This document shows positions 50,427 to 59,429 of a DNA stretch of 64,000 bases, in pieces; position 1 is the stretch's first letter; the number at the start of each line of letters is the position of its first letter. The notes under the pieces are model-generated. The model was given only the letters and a program-made list of their open reading frames with translations, searched no databases and was not told where the DNA came from. The DNA comes from Kutzneria chonburiensis (lineage in GTDB: Bacteria; Actinomycetota; Actinomycetes; Mycobacteriales; Pseudonocardiaceae): assembly GCF_028622115.1 (NCBI RefSeq), contig NZ_CP097263.1:3224001-3288000 (forward strand), in the 5' to 3' direction. Both the position numbers and the translations under genes were made by a program.

Positions 50427-51953
50427 GTGAGCGTCAGACCCATGGCTGCGGAGCCGCCCTCCGCCACGGACACCAGCGACCTGTCCACCTTCGGCTACGG
50501 CCAGCAGCTGCGCCGCAAGATCGGCGGCTACGGCTCGTTCGCCGCCGGCTTCTCGTTCGTCTCCATCCTCACCACCGTGTTCCAGCTGTTCTTCTTCGGC
50601 TTCGGATTCGGCGGCCCGGCGTTCTTCTGGACCTGGCCGATCGTCCTGGTCGGACAGCTGCTGGTCGCGCTGTGCTTCGCCGAGCTGGCCGCCCGCTACC
50701 CGATCTCCGGCGCGATCTACCAGTGGGCCACCCGATTGGGCGGCCGGCTCTGGGGCTGGACCGCCGGCTGGCTGATGATGGTCGCCCAGGTGGTGACCCT
50801 GGCCGGCGCCGCGATCGCGTTGCAGGTCGTGCTGCCGCCGGTCTGGTCCGGGTTCCAACTGGTGCCCGGGGACAGCTCGTTGACCAGCCCGACCGGCGCG
50901 GCCAACGCCGTGGTGTTGGGCGTGCTTCTGCTATGCGTCACGACAGCCGTGACGGCGACCGGTGTGCGGCTGATGTCCGTGGTCAACAGCGTCGGCGTGA
51001 CGTGCGAGCTGGTCGGCGTGGCATTGCTGTGCGTTGCCCTGTTCGCCCACTCCGAGCGTGGCCCCGCGGTGGTGTTGGCGACGCAGGGCACCGCCGGGCA
51101 CAGCTACCTGTGGTCGTTCGCGGTGTCGGGCCTGATGGCGGCGTACGTGCTGGTCGGGTTCGACAGCGCGGGTGAGCTGTCGGAGGAGACCCGCGACCCG
51201 CGCCGAACCACGCCCCGCACCATCGTCCGGGCCGTGCTGGTGTCCGGGCTCGGCGGCGCGCTGATGCTGCTGGCCACGTTGATGGCGGCCGGCAGCGTGA
51301 CCGACGGCAGCCTCGGCGACCCGGCCCGCGGCCTGCCCTTCGTGCTGACCGACCGGCTCGGCGACACGCTCGGGCGGGTGTTCCTGGTGGACGTCGCGAT
51401 CGCGGTCGCGGTGTGCACCCTGGCCATCCAGACCGCCGCGACGCGGATGGTGTTCTCGATGTCGCGGGACGGCGTGCTGCCGTTCTCCTCCGGGCTCGCG
51501 GCCGTCAACCGGCGCACCGGCACCCCGGTTCGCGCCGCGGTCCTGGTCGGGGTGCTGGCGGCGGCGCTGTTGCTGGTCAACGTGGGCAATCCGGCCCTGT
51601 TCACGACGATCGCCAGCGTCTGCATCATGTTGCTGTACTTGGCCTATCTCATGGTTACCCTGCCGTTGCTGGTACGACGGCTGCGCGGCGGCCTACCGGC
51701 CCGGGCCGGCGAGTTCAGCCTCGGACGGTGGGGCGTCGTGGTCAACGTCCTGGCCGTCGGGTGGGGCGCGCTGATGGCCGTCAACCTCGGCTGGCCGCGG
51801 AGCGAGGTGTTCGATCCGGCCGGTGGCCACGTCTACCTCCAGTGGTTCGCGCCGCTGTTCTTGATCGGTGCGCTGGCCGTCGGCGGGCTGGCGTACCTGG
51901 CCCGCACCCGCCGTCCGATGATCGTCACGCTGGCGTTGGACGGTGTCGAATGA
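50427..51953 (+). CDS. APC-superfamily permease, probable guanidine importer
   Basis: 508-aa, about 12-helix amino acid/polyamine/organocation transporter (GYGSFAAGFSFVSI at helix 1, FDSAGELSEETRDPRRTTPR between helices 6 and 7). Permeases of this group accompany 'urea carboxylase' clusters. Since the operon is under a guanidine riboswitch, import of guanidine or a guanidino compound is the likely function. GTG start from GGAGG 6 nt upstream. ATGA overlap with the next gene. Confidence 0.85.
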   Translation: MSVRPMAAEPPSATDTSDLSTFGYGQQLRRKIGGYGSFAAGFSFVSILTTVFQLFFFGFGFGGPAFFWTWPIVLVGQLLVALCFAELAARYPISGAIYQWATRLGGRLWGWTAGWLMMVAQVVTLAGAAIALQVVLPPVWSGFQLVPGDSSLTSPTGAANAVVLGVLLLCVTTAVTATGVRLMSVVNSVGVTCELVGVALLCVALFAHSERGPAVVLATQGTAGHSYLWSFAVSGLMAAYVLVGFDSAGELSEETRDPRRTTPRTIVRAVLVSGLGGALMLLATLMAAGSVTDGSLGDPARGLPFVLTDRLGDTLGRVFLVDVAIAVAVCTLAIQTAATRMVFSMSRDGVLPFSSGLAAVNRRTGTPVRAAVLVGVLAAALLLVNVGNPALFTTIASVCIMLLYLAYLMVTLPLLVRRLRGGLPARAGEFSLGRWGVVVNVLAVGWGALMAVNLGWPRSEVFDPAGGHVYLQWFAPLFLIGALAVGGLAYLARTRRPMIVTLALDGVE

Positions 51954-52594
51954 GTGATGTCCTTGTCTCCCATGACATCCCGGCCGGCGCTGCGTGGTCG
52001 GTGCTGGTGCGGGCGGGCCGCGAACTCCGGCTCACCGCGCTCGGTCCCGGCGCGAACTGCTCGACGCTGCTGTTCACCGCCGGGCATCCGGTCGACCGTC
52101 TGAACGTGCCGGACACGTTGAAGGCCCAGATGTCGGCCACGATTCGGCCGCCAATGGTGTTGATGTCCGACCGCGGCCTGGCCTTGTGCTCGGTCACCGG
52201 CTCGTCGCTGCCCTGGCACGACGCCCTGTGCGGCCATTCCGCCGACGCTCGACGAGGCCTGCTCTCCGAACTGCGCAAGCACGGCCGGGACGTGGCCGAC
52301 ATCCACGGCTGTGTGAACTTCTTCGCCAAGGTGGCCACGTCCGATGACGCGGCCGGAACCCTTGCGTACCAACCGAATCACGCTTCTGCCGACGATTGGG
52401 TGGCACTGCGCACCGAGATCGACGTGCTCGCCGTGTTGTCGACCGCGCCCCATCCGCTCGATCCGCGTCAGGAGGCGCAGCCGGTGCGGGCGGAGGTCTG
52501 GGCCGCCGAACCGGCCGGTCCGGACGACCCGTCCCGGACGTTCCGCGTGGAAAGCGAACGGGCCCTGCTGCTGTCGAAGGAGGTCTTCGCATGA
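51950..52594 (+). CDS. DUF1989 protein, carboxyguanidine deiminase subunit (CgdA/CgdB-type)
   Basis: 214 aa, one of the two 'urea amidolyase-associated' DUF1989 proteins. In characterised guanidine pathways these two form carboxyguanidine deiminase, converting carboxyguanidine to allophanate and ammonia. Visible family segments: GANCSTLLF, PWHDALCGHS and HGCVNFFAKV, whose Cys/His residues may bind zinc. Coupled by ATGA to genes on both sides. Confidence 0.85.
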   Translation: MSDVLVSHDIPAGAAWSVLVRAGRELRLTALGPGANCSTLLFTAGHPVDRLNVPDTLKAQMSATIRPPMVLMSDRGLALCSVTGSSLPWHDALCGHSADARRGLLSELRKHGRDVADIHGCVNFFAKVATSDDAAGTLAYQPNHASADDWVALRTEIDVLAVLSTAPHPLDPRQEAQPVRAEVWAAEPAGPDDPSRTFRVESERALLLSKEVFA

Positions 52595-53217
52595 CCGCGT
52601 TCGACCCCGCGACCGCCGCGTTGGACACCGTTGTCGAGGCGGGCGAAGGCTTTCTCGGCCCGATCCCGGCCGGCGGCACGTTCCGCATCGTCGACCTGCA
52701 CGGCAACCAGGCCGTGGACACGCTGTTCTACGACGCCGCCGACGTGGACAACCGGTACAGCGCGTTCGACACCGTCCGTGAGCAGGGCGCGGTCTACCTG
52801 ACCACCGGTTCGCGGCTGCTGTCGACGCGACTGGACGTGTTGGCGACGATCACCGACGACACCTGCGGCCGCCACGACACGCTGGGTGGCGCGTGCGCGC
52901 AGGAGTCCAATGTGGTCCGTTATGGCACGCACACCCGTCACCAGAATGCCTGTCGTGAAACGTTTCTGCGCTACGGCGCGGCGGCCGGCATCGACGCGCG
53001 CCGACTCGGGCACAACATCAACTTCTTCATGAACGTCCCGGTGACGGCAGCCGGCGGGCTCACCTTCGTCGACGGCGTCTCCGCGCCGGGCAAGCACGTC
53101 CAGGTGCGGGCCGAGCGAGATCTGCTGGTGCTGATCAGCAACTGCCCACAGGTCAACAACCCTTGCAACGGCTGGAATCCCACCCCCGTGCGACTGCTGG
53201 GCTGGTGGCCGGTATGA
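52591..53217 (+). CDS. DUF1989 protein, second carboxyguanidine deiminase subunit
   Basis: 208 aa, paralogue of the preceding protein. FRIVDLHGNQAVDTLFYDAAD, DTCGRHDTLGGAC and ISNCPQVNNPCNGWNPTPVR are the family hallmarks; the conserved Cys/His set is more complete than in the first subunit, so this is probably the catalytic one. ATGA overlaps at both ends. Confidence 0.87.
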   Translation: MTAFDPATAALDTVVEAGEGFLGPIPAGGTFRIVDLHGNQAVDTLFYDAADVDNRYSAFDTVREQGAVYLTTGSRLLSTRLDVLATITDDTCGRHDTLGGACAQESNVVRYGTHTRHQNACRETFLRYGAAAGIDARRLGHNINFFMNVPVTAAGGLTFVDGVSAPGKHVQVRAERDLLVLISNCPQVNNPCNGWNPTPVRLLGWWPV

Positions 53218-55250
53218 CCGTCATCGACCACGGCGTGCGGGCCGCGACCGTCACGGTCCTCGCGGCCGGCACGCAGACCACCGTGCAGGATCTGGCCGGT
53301 CGCGGCGGCCTATGGGACGTCGGCGTGCCGCCGTCCGGGGCCTGGGACGACTTGTCTTTCGCTCTGGCCAACGCCGCCGTGGGCAACCCGCCGTCGGCCG
53401 CGGGGCTGGAAGCCGTGGCAACCGGCCCGGTGCTGCGGTTCGACCGCAGGGCAACGGTGTGCGTCACCGGGTCGGCGCATCAGGCCACTGTGGACGGTCG
53501 TCTGCTTCGGCCAGGCGTGGTCACTGTCGTCGGCGCGGGTTCGGTCGTCGACGTCGGCCCCTGCGGCGCGCCGGGCTTCCGGGCCTATCTCGCGATCGGC
53601 GGTGGCATCGCGGTGTCACCGGTGTTCGGCAGCCGGGCGACGTTCCTGCTCGGCAAGTTCGGCGGCCTCGACGGCCGAGCACTGACGGTCGGCGACGCGA
53701 TCCCCTTGGGGCGTGAGGAAAACCTCGCGGTTCCGGTGGACGTCGCGGCCGTGTTGCCAACGCTGGGATCGACCTGGACCGTCCGCGTGCTGGCCGGTCC
53801 GCACGGCGCGCCGGAGCACCTCACCGAAGCCGGTGCCACCGCGCTGCTGGCGGCGACGTGGACGGTCGATCACCGGGCCGACCGCACCGGCGTCCGGCTG
53901 GTCGGCCCCCGGCCGGATTGGGCGCGGCCGGACGGCGGCGAGGCCGGTCTGCATCCGTCCAACATCCACGACAGCGCCTACCCGATCGGCGGCATCATGC
54001 TGTCCGGCGACACCCCGGTCGTGGTCGGGCCGGACGGGCCCAGTCTCGGTGGTTTTGTCGTGCCCTACACGGTGATCCGGGCCGATCGCTGGATGTTCGC
54101 CCAGGCCCGGCCGGGCGACACCGTCCAGTTGGTGCTGGTGTCCCCGGACGAGGCCGATGCCGTCAACGCCGAGCGTGACGCGCTGCTGGCCGACCCGACC
54201 CGTGCCGTGTCCGATGCGTTCGAGCGATCGCTGGCCGGCGTGCCCGCACCGCGTTCGGCCCCGCCGAGCATCCGTCCCGACCTGCTGCGCGATCACGGTT
54301 TGTTGCTGTCCCGGTCCGCCACGGCGGACGCCCCCGCGGTCGTCGTTCGACGCGCCGGCGATCACCACGTTCTCCTGGAGGCCGGCCCGCCGCGGCTTGA
54401 CCTGCGCGTTCGACTGTGGGTGCATCTGCTCGCGCGGTCGCTGCGGGGCTCCGCCGTCGTCGGCGTCCGGGAGATCGTCGAAGGCGTGCGGTCACTGCTG
54501 GTGCGGGTCGACCCCATCGCCTGTCCGCTGCCGCACATCGCCGATGTGCTGGACCACCTGGCCGACGGCCTGCCCGATCCGGCGGCCGTCACCCTGGACG
54601 TGCGCGAGGTGACCCTGCCGATCGCGTTCGACCACCCGGCCGCGCACGAGGCGATGGCCCGCTACGCCCGGTCGGTTCGGCCGGACGCGCCGTGGTGTCC
54701 GGACAACGTCGAGTTCATCCGGCGGGTCAACGCGCTGGCCGAGCGGGACGACGTCTTCGACATCGTGCGGGACGCGACCTATCTCGTGGTCGGCCTCGGC
54801 GACGTGTACCTCGGCGCGCCCGTGGCCATTCCCCTCGATCCCCGGCACCGGCTCGTCACCACCAAGTACGACCCGGCCCGCACCTGGACACCGCAGAACG
54901 CGGTCGGCATCGGCGGCGTGTACCTCTGCGTGTACGGCATGGAAGGCCCCGGCGGCTACCAGCTCGTCGGCCGCACCGTGCCGGTCTGGCGACATGTCCC
55001 CGACGTCGCCGAACCGCCGTGGCTGCTGCGGCAGTTCGACCGGCTGCGGTTCCGGCCGGTCAGTGTCGAGGAGCTGGCCGACCTGCGAGCCGACATCCTC
55101 GCCGGCCGGTCCACATTGGACACCCGAACGGCGGAGTTCGGTCTGGCCGAGGTCACCGCACTCGAGGACCGACATGCCGAGGAGATCGCCCGCTTCCGGA
55201 ACGCGCGTGAGGCGGCCTTCGCCGCCGAGCGGGAAAGGTGGCGGGCATGA
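53214..55250 (+). CDS. Carboxyltransferase-only guanidine/urea carboxylase
   Basis: 678 aa covering only the two carboxyltransferase halves (KipA-like, residues ~10-300, VQDLAGRGGLWDVGVPPSGAWDD; KipI-like, ~320-610, with the C-terminal GIGGVYLCVYGMEGPGGYQLVGRT). Full guanidine/urea carboxylases are about 1200 aa: biotin carboxylase, carboxyltransferase, biotin carrier. Here the protein starts at the first carboxyltransferase boundary and stops (AFAAERERWRA) just where the biotin-carrier domain, with its AMKM lysine motif, should begin. Clean ATGA overlaps at both ends argue against recent decay. It would need biotin carboxylase and carrier proteins in trans. Confidence 0.88.
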   Translation: MTVIDHGVRAATVTVLAAGTQTTVQDLAGRGGLWDVGVPPSGAWDDLSFALANAAVGNPPSAAGLEAVATGPVLRFDRRATVCVTGSAHQATVDGRLLRPGVVTVVGAGSVVDVGPCGAPGFRAYLAIGGGIAVSPVFGSRATFLLGKFGGLDGRALTVGDAIPLGREENLAVPVDVAAVLPTLGSTWTVRVLAGPHGAPEHLTEAGATALLAATWTVDHRADRTGVRLVGPRPDWARPDGGEAGLHPSNIHDSAYPIGGIMLSGDTPVVVGPDGPSLGGFVVPYTVIRADRWMFAQARPGDTVQLVLVSPDEADAVNAERDALLADPTRAVSDAFERSLAGVPAPRSAPPSIRPDLLRDHGLLLSRSATADAPAVVVRRAGDHHVLLEAGPPRLDLRVRLWVHLLARSLRGSAVVGVREIVEGVRSLLVRVDPIACPLPHIADVLDHLADGLPDPAAVTLDVREVTLPIAFDHPAAHEAMARYARSVRPDAPWCPDNVEFIRRVNALAERDDVFDIVRDATYLVVGLGDVYLGAPVAIPLDPRHRLVTTKYDPARTWTPQNAVGIGGVYLCVYGMEGPGGYQLVGRTVPVWRHVPDVAEPPWLLRQFDRLRFRPVSVEELADLRADILAGRSTLDTRTAEFGLAEVTALEDRHAEEIARFRNAREAAFAAERERWRA

Positions 55251-56869
55251 GCCACGACGTGCGCACCGCGCTGAAACTGGCCGCCGAGATCGACCAGCCC
55301 GCCTTCATCACACTGCTGGACGACGCGCCGGACGGGTCGGACGGCCCGCTCAGCGGAATTCCGTTCGCAGTCAAGGACAACATCGACATCGCCGGCGTCC
55401 CGACCACCGCCGCCTGCCCGGACCGCACGGAACCGGCGGCGCGGACGGCGTTTGCCGTTGAGCGGTTGCGGGCCGCCGGTGCGGTGCCGATCGGCAAGAC
55501 GAACCTGGACCAGTTCGCCACCGGACTGGTCGGGACCCGATCGCCGTACGGGGCGTGCCACAGCGTGGCGTCCGCCGCGCACGTCAGCGGTGGCAGCAGT
55601 TCCGGCAGCGCGGTGGCCGTCGCGCTCGGCGTCGTTCCGTTCGCGCTCGGCACCGACACCGCGGGCAGCGGACGGGTGCCGGCGGCGTTCAACGGCCTGG
55701 TTGGCGTGAAGCCGACCCGTGGTCTGGTGTCCACCCGTGGCGTCCTGCCGGCGTGCCCGTCGCTGGACTGCGTGACGACGCTGACCCGTGCCGTCTCGGA
55801 CGCCCGGCCGGTGCTGGCGGCGTTGACCTGTCACGATCCGGCCGACCCGTACTCACGGCCGATGCCGCCGCGACTCCCCCACGGCGTGGCGGCTCGGATG
55901 CGGGTGGTCGCGATCCCTGACCGGCCCCTGGACCTCGATCCGGCGTACGAGACCGCATGGGCCGCCGCGGTGGACCGTCTCAAGCTTGTCGCCCACGTCG
56001 TGCCCGTGGACGTCGAGCCGTTCCTGGCGGCGGCGCGGCTGTTGTACGGCTCGGCGCTGGTCGCCGAACGGCTGGCCGCGTTCGGCGACCAGTTGGACGG
56101 CCCCGGGGTGGATCCGACCGTACGGCAGATCGTGTTGGCCGGCAACGGTTTCCCCGCAGCCGAGGTGTTCGCCGCCCACCGTGAACTGGCCCGGCTGCGG
56201 TCGATCGCGGAACGGACCTTCGTCGGAGCGGACGCCCTCCTGCTGCCCGTGACACCGGGGCATCCGACACTGGCCGACGTCGCCGCCGATCCGGTCGGGG
56301 CGAATGCGCGGCTGGGCGTGTTCACGAACATGGTGAACCTGTTCGACCTGTGCGCGGTCGCGGTGCCGGCCGGCGAGGCCGACGGCCTGCCGTTCGGCGT
56401 GCAGTTGATCGCGCCCGCCTTCGCCGACGCACCGCTGCTCGACCTGGCGGCCCGCTGGACCGGCGAGGCCGAACCGCCGATCGTCGAACGGTGCCTGCTG
56501 GCGGTCGCCGGAGCCCACCTCACCGGTCAGCCCGCCAACGCCGACCTCGTCCGGCTCGGCGGCACCTTGCACAGCCGGGCCCGGACGGCCGCGGGCTACC
56601 GTATGTACACAGTGGACGGACCGTTTCCGCGACCAGGTCTGGTCGCGGGCGACGGTCCGGGCGGTTTCGAGGTAGAGGTGTGGGACCTGCCGGCCGCTGC
56701 CGTCGGCGGTCTGCTGCCTGGCATCGCGCCGCCGCTGCACCTCGGGCCGCTCGGGCTGGACGACGGCACGACGGTGCTCGGCTTCGTCGCGGACACCGGC
56801 TGCGCCGATCCGACCCGGGAGATCAGCCGACACGGCGGCTGGCGAGCCTATCTTGCCGACCGCGCTTGA
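55247..56869 (+). CDS. atzF: Allophanate hydrolase
   Basis: 540 aa. Amidase-signature domain (1-~410) with Lys43 (AVKDNIDIAG), cis-Ser near 117-118 (SGGSSSGS) and nucleophile Ser141 (GTDTAGSGR), plus the C-terminal allophanate hydrolase domain (~430-540, ending DPTREISRHGGWRAYL). It hydrolyses allophanate to CO2 and ammonia, the final step of guanidine or urea use. ATG chosen at 55247 in an ATGA overlap. Its last 47 nt overlap the convergent DUF2306 gene. Confidence 0.92.
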   Translation: MSHDVRTALKLAAEIDQPAFITLLDDAPDGSDGPLSGIPFAVKDNIDIAGVPTTAACPDRTEPAARTAFAVERLRAAGAVPIGKTNLDQFATGLVGTRSPYGACHSVASAAHVSGGSSSGSAVAVALGVVPFALGTDTAGSGRVPAAFNGLVGVKPTRGLVSTRGVLPACPSLDCVTTLTRAVSDARPVLAALTCHDPADPYSRPMPPRLPHGVAARMRVVAIPDRPLDLDPAYETAWAAAVDRLKLVAHVVPVDVEPFLAAARLLYGSALVAERLAAFGDQLDGPGVDPTVRQIVLAGNGFPAAEVFAAHRELARLRSIAERTFVGADALLLPVTPGHPTLADVAADPVGANARLGVFTNMVNLFDLCAVAVPAGEADGLPFGVQLIAPAFADAPLLDLAARWTGEAEPPIVERCLLAVAGAHLTGQPANADLVRLGGTLHSRARTAAGYRMYTVDGPFPRPGLVAGDGPGGFEVEVWDLPAAAVGGLLPGIAPPLHLGPLGLDDGTTVLGFVADTGCADPTREISRHGGWRAYLADRA

Positions 56870-57533
56870 GGGCCGCGCCCAGCACCTGGCGAGAGACGGC
56901 GCGGCCGCGGCGAGACGGCCGCCGGCGCAGGAACCATTCGGCGATCGCCAGGTTGAGCAGCCAGGCCCCGAGCGACATCAACGCGTCGGTGAGCGTGTTG
57001 ACCGAGCCGAACACGACGACCACCGGCAACTGCGTGACCGCCTGGGTGCCGGCACCGATGCCGATGGCGTATCCGCGCGTCATCCATGCGCGATGCCCCG
57101 CGATGTCACGGCGCCTGACGGCCAGGAACCCCAATACCAGCGACACCGCCATCGCGGTGCCGAACACCAACCGGAACGCGGTGAGCAGATCGCCGACGTT
57201 GGCCGCACGCGGGTAGAACACGGTCATCCACAGTCCCGACAACGCCGCCGCGAGCCCGCACGGCAGCACGACGCGGCCGGCGATCCGGTGCCAGCGCGGC
57301 CATCGTGCCCGAAATCCGGCCGAGAACTGGAAAGCGCCGAGCACGCAGAACACGGTGACGCCGATGATGTGCACCACCACCGGCACGGGATCGGCGAAGA
57401 ACCGAGCGTTGTCCGCGGTGATCTGGGCACCGGTGCCGAGCTGGCCGATCCGCAGGCCGCCGGCGAGCACGGGAATGGTGCTGAGCAGCACGAGACCGGT
57501 TGGCAGCAGCCACATCCGCCTGGTTGAAGTCAT
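56823..57533 (-). CDS. DUF2306 membrane protein
   Basis: About 236 aa with seven or so transmembrane helices and the DUF2306 features HIIGVTVFCVLGAFQF, WHRIAGRVVLP and GHRAWMTRGYAIG. Function of the family is unknown. Start could also be ATG 57569; no clear ribosome site favours either. It follows the two-component pair on the same strand and may be its target. Confidence 0.72.
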   Translation of the reverse strand: MTSTRRMWLLPTGLVLLSTIPVLAGGLRIGQLGTGAQITADNARFFADPVPVVVHIIGVTVFCVLGAFQFSAGFRARWPRWHRIAGRVVLPCGLAAALSGLWMTVFYPRAANVGDLLTAFRLVFGTAMAVSLVLGFLAVRRRDIAGHRAWMTRGYAIGIGAGTQAVTQLPVVVVFGSVNTLTDALMSLGAWLLNLAIAEWFLRRRPSRRGRAVSRQVLGAALKRGRQDRLASRRVG

Positions 57534-57590
57534 GGCCAGAGCGTGGCGTCCGGAGCGGGGGCGGCTCATCGGAGCACGGGCCGGAGTTCC

Positions 57591-58256
57591 CTAGTACTTT
57601 CGGTCGCGGGTCCGCCCGGTCTCGTACGCCCACATCGCGATCTCCACCCGGTTGCGGGCCTGGAGCTTGGTCATCAGGCTGGCGATGTGGGTCTTGACGG
57701 TGCTCAGCGTGATGTAGAGCTCGTCGGCGATCTCCGTGTTGGTCCGGCCGGCCGCGACGGCCGCCAACACCTGCTCCTCACGGGCGGTCAGCGGGTCCAA
57801 AGGCTGCGCCGGCGGCGTCGCGGGCCCGCTGCCGGCGAAGGCGTCCAGCAGCCGGGCGGTGATGCTGGGCGCGATGAGCGCCTCGCCGCTGGCCGCCGCC
57901 CGCACGGCCTGGGTGAGCATGGCGGTGCCGGCGTCCTTGAGCAGGAAGCCGCGGGCACCGGCACGCAGTGCCGCGTAGACGTATTCGTCCAGGTCGAACG
58001 TGGTGATCACGACCACGGCGAGAGGATCGGCGACGTCCGGGCCGGCCAGCCGCCGGGTGGCTTCGATGCCGTCGACCACGGGCATGCGGATGTCGAACAG
58101 GCACACGTCCGGCCGCAGCCGGCGGGCCAGCTGGACGGCCCGTTCGCCGTCGGCGGCCTCGCCGACCACCTCGATGTCGGGCTGGGCGTTGAGGATGATG
58201 GTCAACCCGGTGCGGACGATCTCCTGGTCGTCGGCGACGACCACCCGCACGGTCAT
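57591..58256 (-). CDS. NarL/LuxR-type response regulator
   Basis: 221 aa. Receiver domain 3-120 with acidic pocket Asp9-Asp10, phosphorylation site Asp55 (CLFDIRMP) and KDAG switch Lys; LuxR HTH at ~155-215 (LTAREEQVLAAVAAGRTNTEIADELYITLSTVKTHI). ATGA overlap with the kinase gene before it. Targets unknown; DUF2306 gene downstream is a candidate. Confidence 0.93.
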   Translation of the reverse strand: MTVRVVVADDQEIVRTGLTIILNAQPDIEVVGEAADGERAVQLARRLRPDVCLFDIRMPVVDGIEATRRLAGPDVADPLAVVVITTFDLDEYVYAALRAGARGFLLKDAGTAMLTQAVRAAASGEALIAPSITARLLDAFAGSGPATPPAQPLDPLTAREEQVLAAVAAGRTNTEIADELYITLSTVKTHIASLMTKLQARNRVEIAMWAYETGRTRDRKY

Positions 58257-59374
58257 GCCGTGGTTCCGGTGCGCGGCAGCACGGCGGTCACCGTCCAGCC
58301 ACGGTCGGGGTTCGGTCCGGCGGCGCAGGTGCCGCCGAGCAGGCCGGCGCGTTCGGCCATGCCCACCAGTCCGTATCCCGACGATCCGGCGGCCCGGCCG
58401 CCGTCGCCGTCGTCGCTGACCTGGAGCCGTATGGTCCGGTCGTCCGCCGCGACCCGGACCTCGATGCGCGTCGCGTGCCGGGCATGCCGGCGGGCGTTGG
58501 TCACGGATTCCTGGGCCAGCCGGTAGATCGCGGCCCCGACCGACTGGGACACGTCTCGGACGTCGCCGTCGATCGCCACGTCCACCACCGGTCCCCCACG
58601 CTCCCGGCCGGCGAGCTGTTCGAGGTCGCCGATACTCGGATTGGGGGCGAACTCCGCCGGTTCGTCGGTCCTGAGCACGCGGACCATGGCCCGCATCTCC
58701 GTGAGGGCACGGGATGCCTCGGCCTCGATCAGCCGCAGCGCCTCCGTCGCGGCCGCCGGCTGGGTGTCGGCGATCGCGAGCCCGGCCTGGGCCCGAATCG
58801 CCATCGCCGACACGTGATGGGCGACCGTGTCGTGCAGGTCGCGCGCCAGGCGTTCGCGTTCGAGCAGCTTGGCCTGGTCCAACTCGCGCCGGCGGGCCCG
58901 CGCCCGGTAACGCATCGCCGCGCCGATCGCCCCCGCGGTGACGAGCACGGCCGCCTCGCCGAGCGCCTGCCCCGCATCGACGAAGCCGGCCAGCAGCCAG
59001 AAACCGATCTTCGCCAGCACGACCGCCGAGCCCAGCACCATGTCGCGGCCGGATCCCCAGCGCAGCAGCGAATACGGCAGCAGCAGCATGTAGACCATGG
59101 CGTAGAGGTCGGGCGGCTGGCCGTGCGTGAGCAGCGGGGCCAGTCCGGCGACGACGAACGCGGCGGCGATCACCGGCAGCGGCCGGCTCCGCCGCCACAA
59201 CAGCAACGGGGCCAGCACGACCGCGACGGTCACCGAGACCGGGCGCCAGGCCAGGTCCGGCTGGAACACCCCCTCCAGCACGGCCACCAACTCGAACACG
59301 CCGACCAGCGCCCAGTCCCGCCACGTCCGCGGCGCCGGCACGAGGCGGGGTTCGTCCCATCCGGAGCGGAGCAC
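58253..59374 (-). CDS. NarL-type sensor histidine kinase
   Basis: 373 aa with four to six transmembrane helices (20-155), no sizeable extracellular domain, HisKA_3 phosphoacceptor His181 in RLARDLHDTVAHH, and an HATPase domain (SVTNARRHARHATRI, DDGDGGRAAGSSGYGLVGMAERAGLLGG). GTG 59374 is the likely start; upstream in-frame codons give no usable start that avoids the neighbouring gene. Such small-loop kinases often sense membrane stress. Confidence 0.9.
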   Translation of the reverse strand: MLRSGWDEPRLVPAPRTWRDWALVGVFELVAVLEGVFQPDLAWRPVSVTVAVVLAPLLLWRRSRPLPVIAAAFVVAGLAPLLTHGQPPDLYAMVYMLLLPYSLLRWGSGRDMVLGSAVVLAKIGFWLLAGFVDAGQALGEAAVLVTAGAIGAAMRYRARARRRELDQAKLLERERLARDLHDTVAHHVSAMAIRAQAGLAIADTQPAAATEALRLIEAEASRALTEMRAMVRVLRTDEPAEFAPNPSIGDLEQLAGRERGGPVVDVAIDGDVRDVSQSVGAAIYRLAQESVTNARRHARHATRIEVRVAADDRTIRLQVSDDGDGGRAAGSSGYGLVGMAERAGLLGGTCAAGPNPDRGWTVTAVLPRTGTTA

Positions 59375-59429
59375 CGCATCATGGTAGGTGCCGGTCAGGC
59401 CGCCGGTATCGCCCGAAAGTACGACGCGC

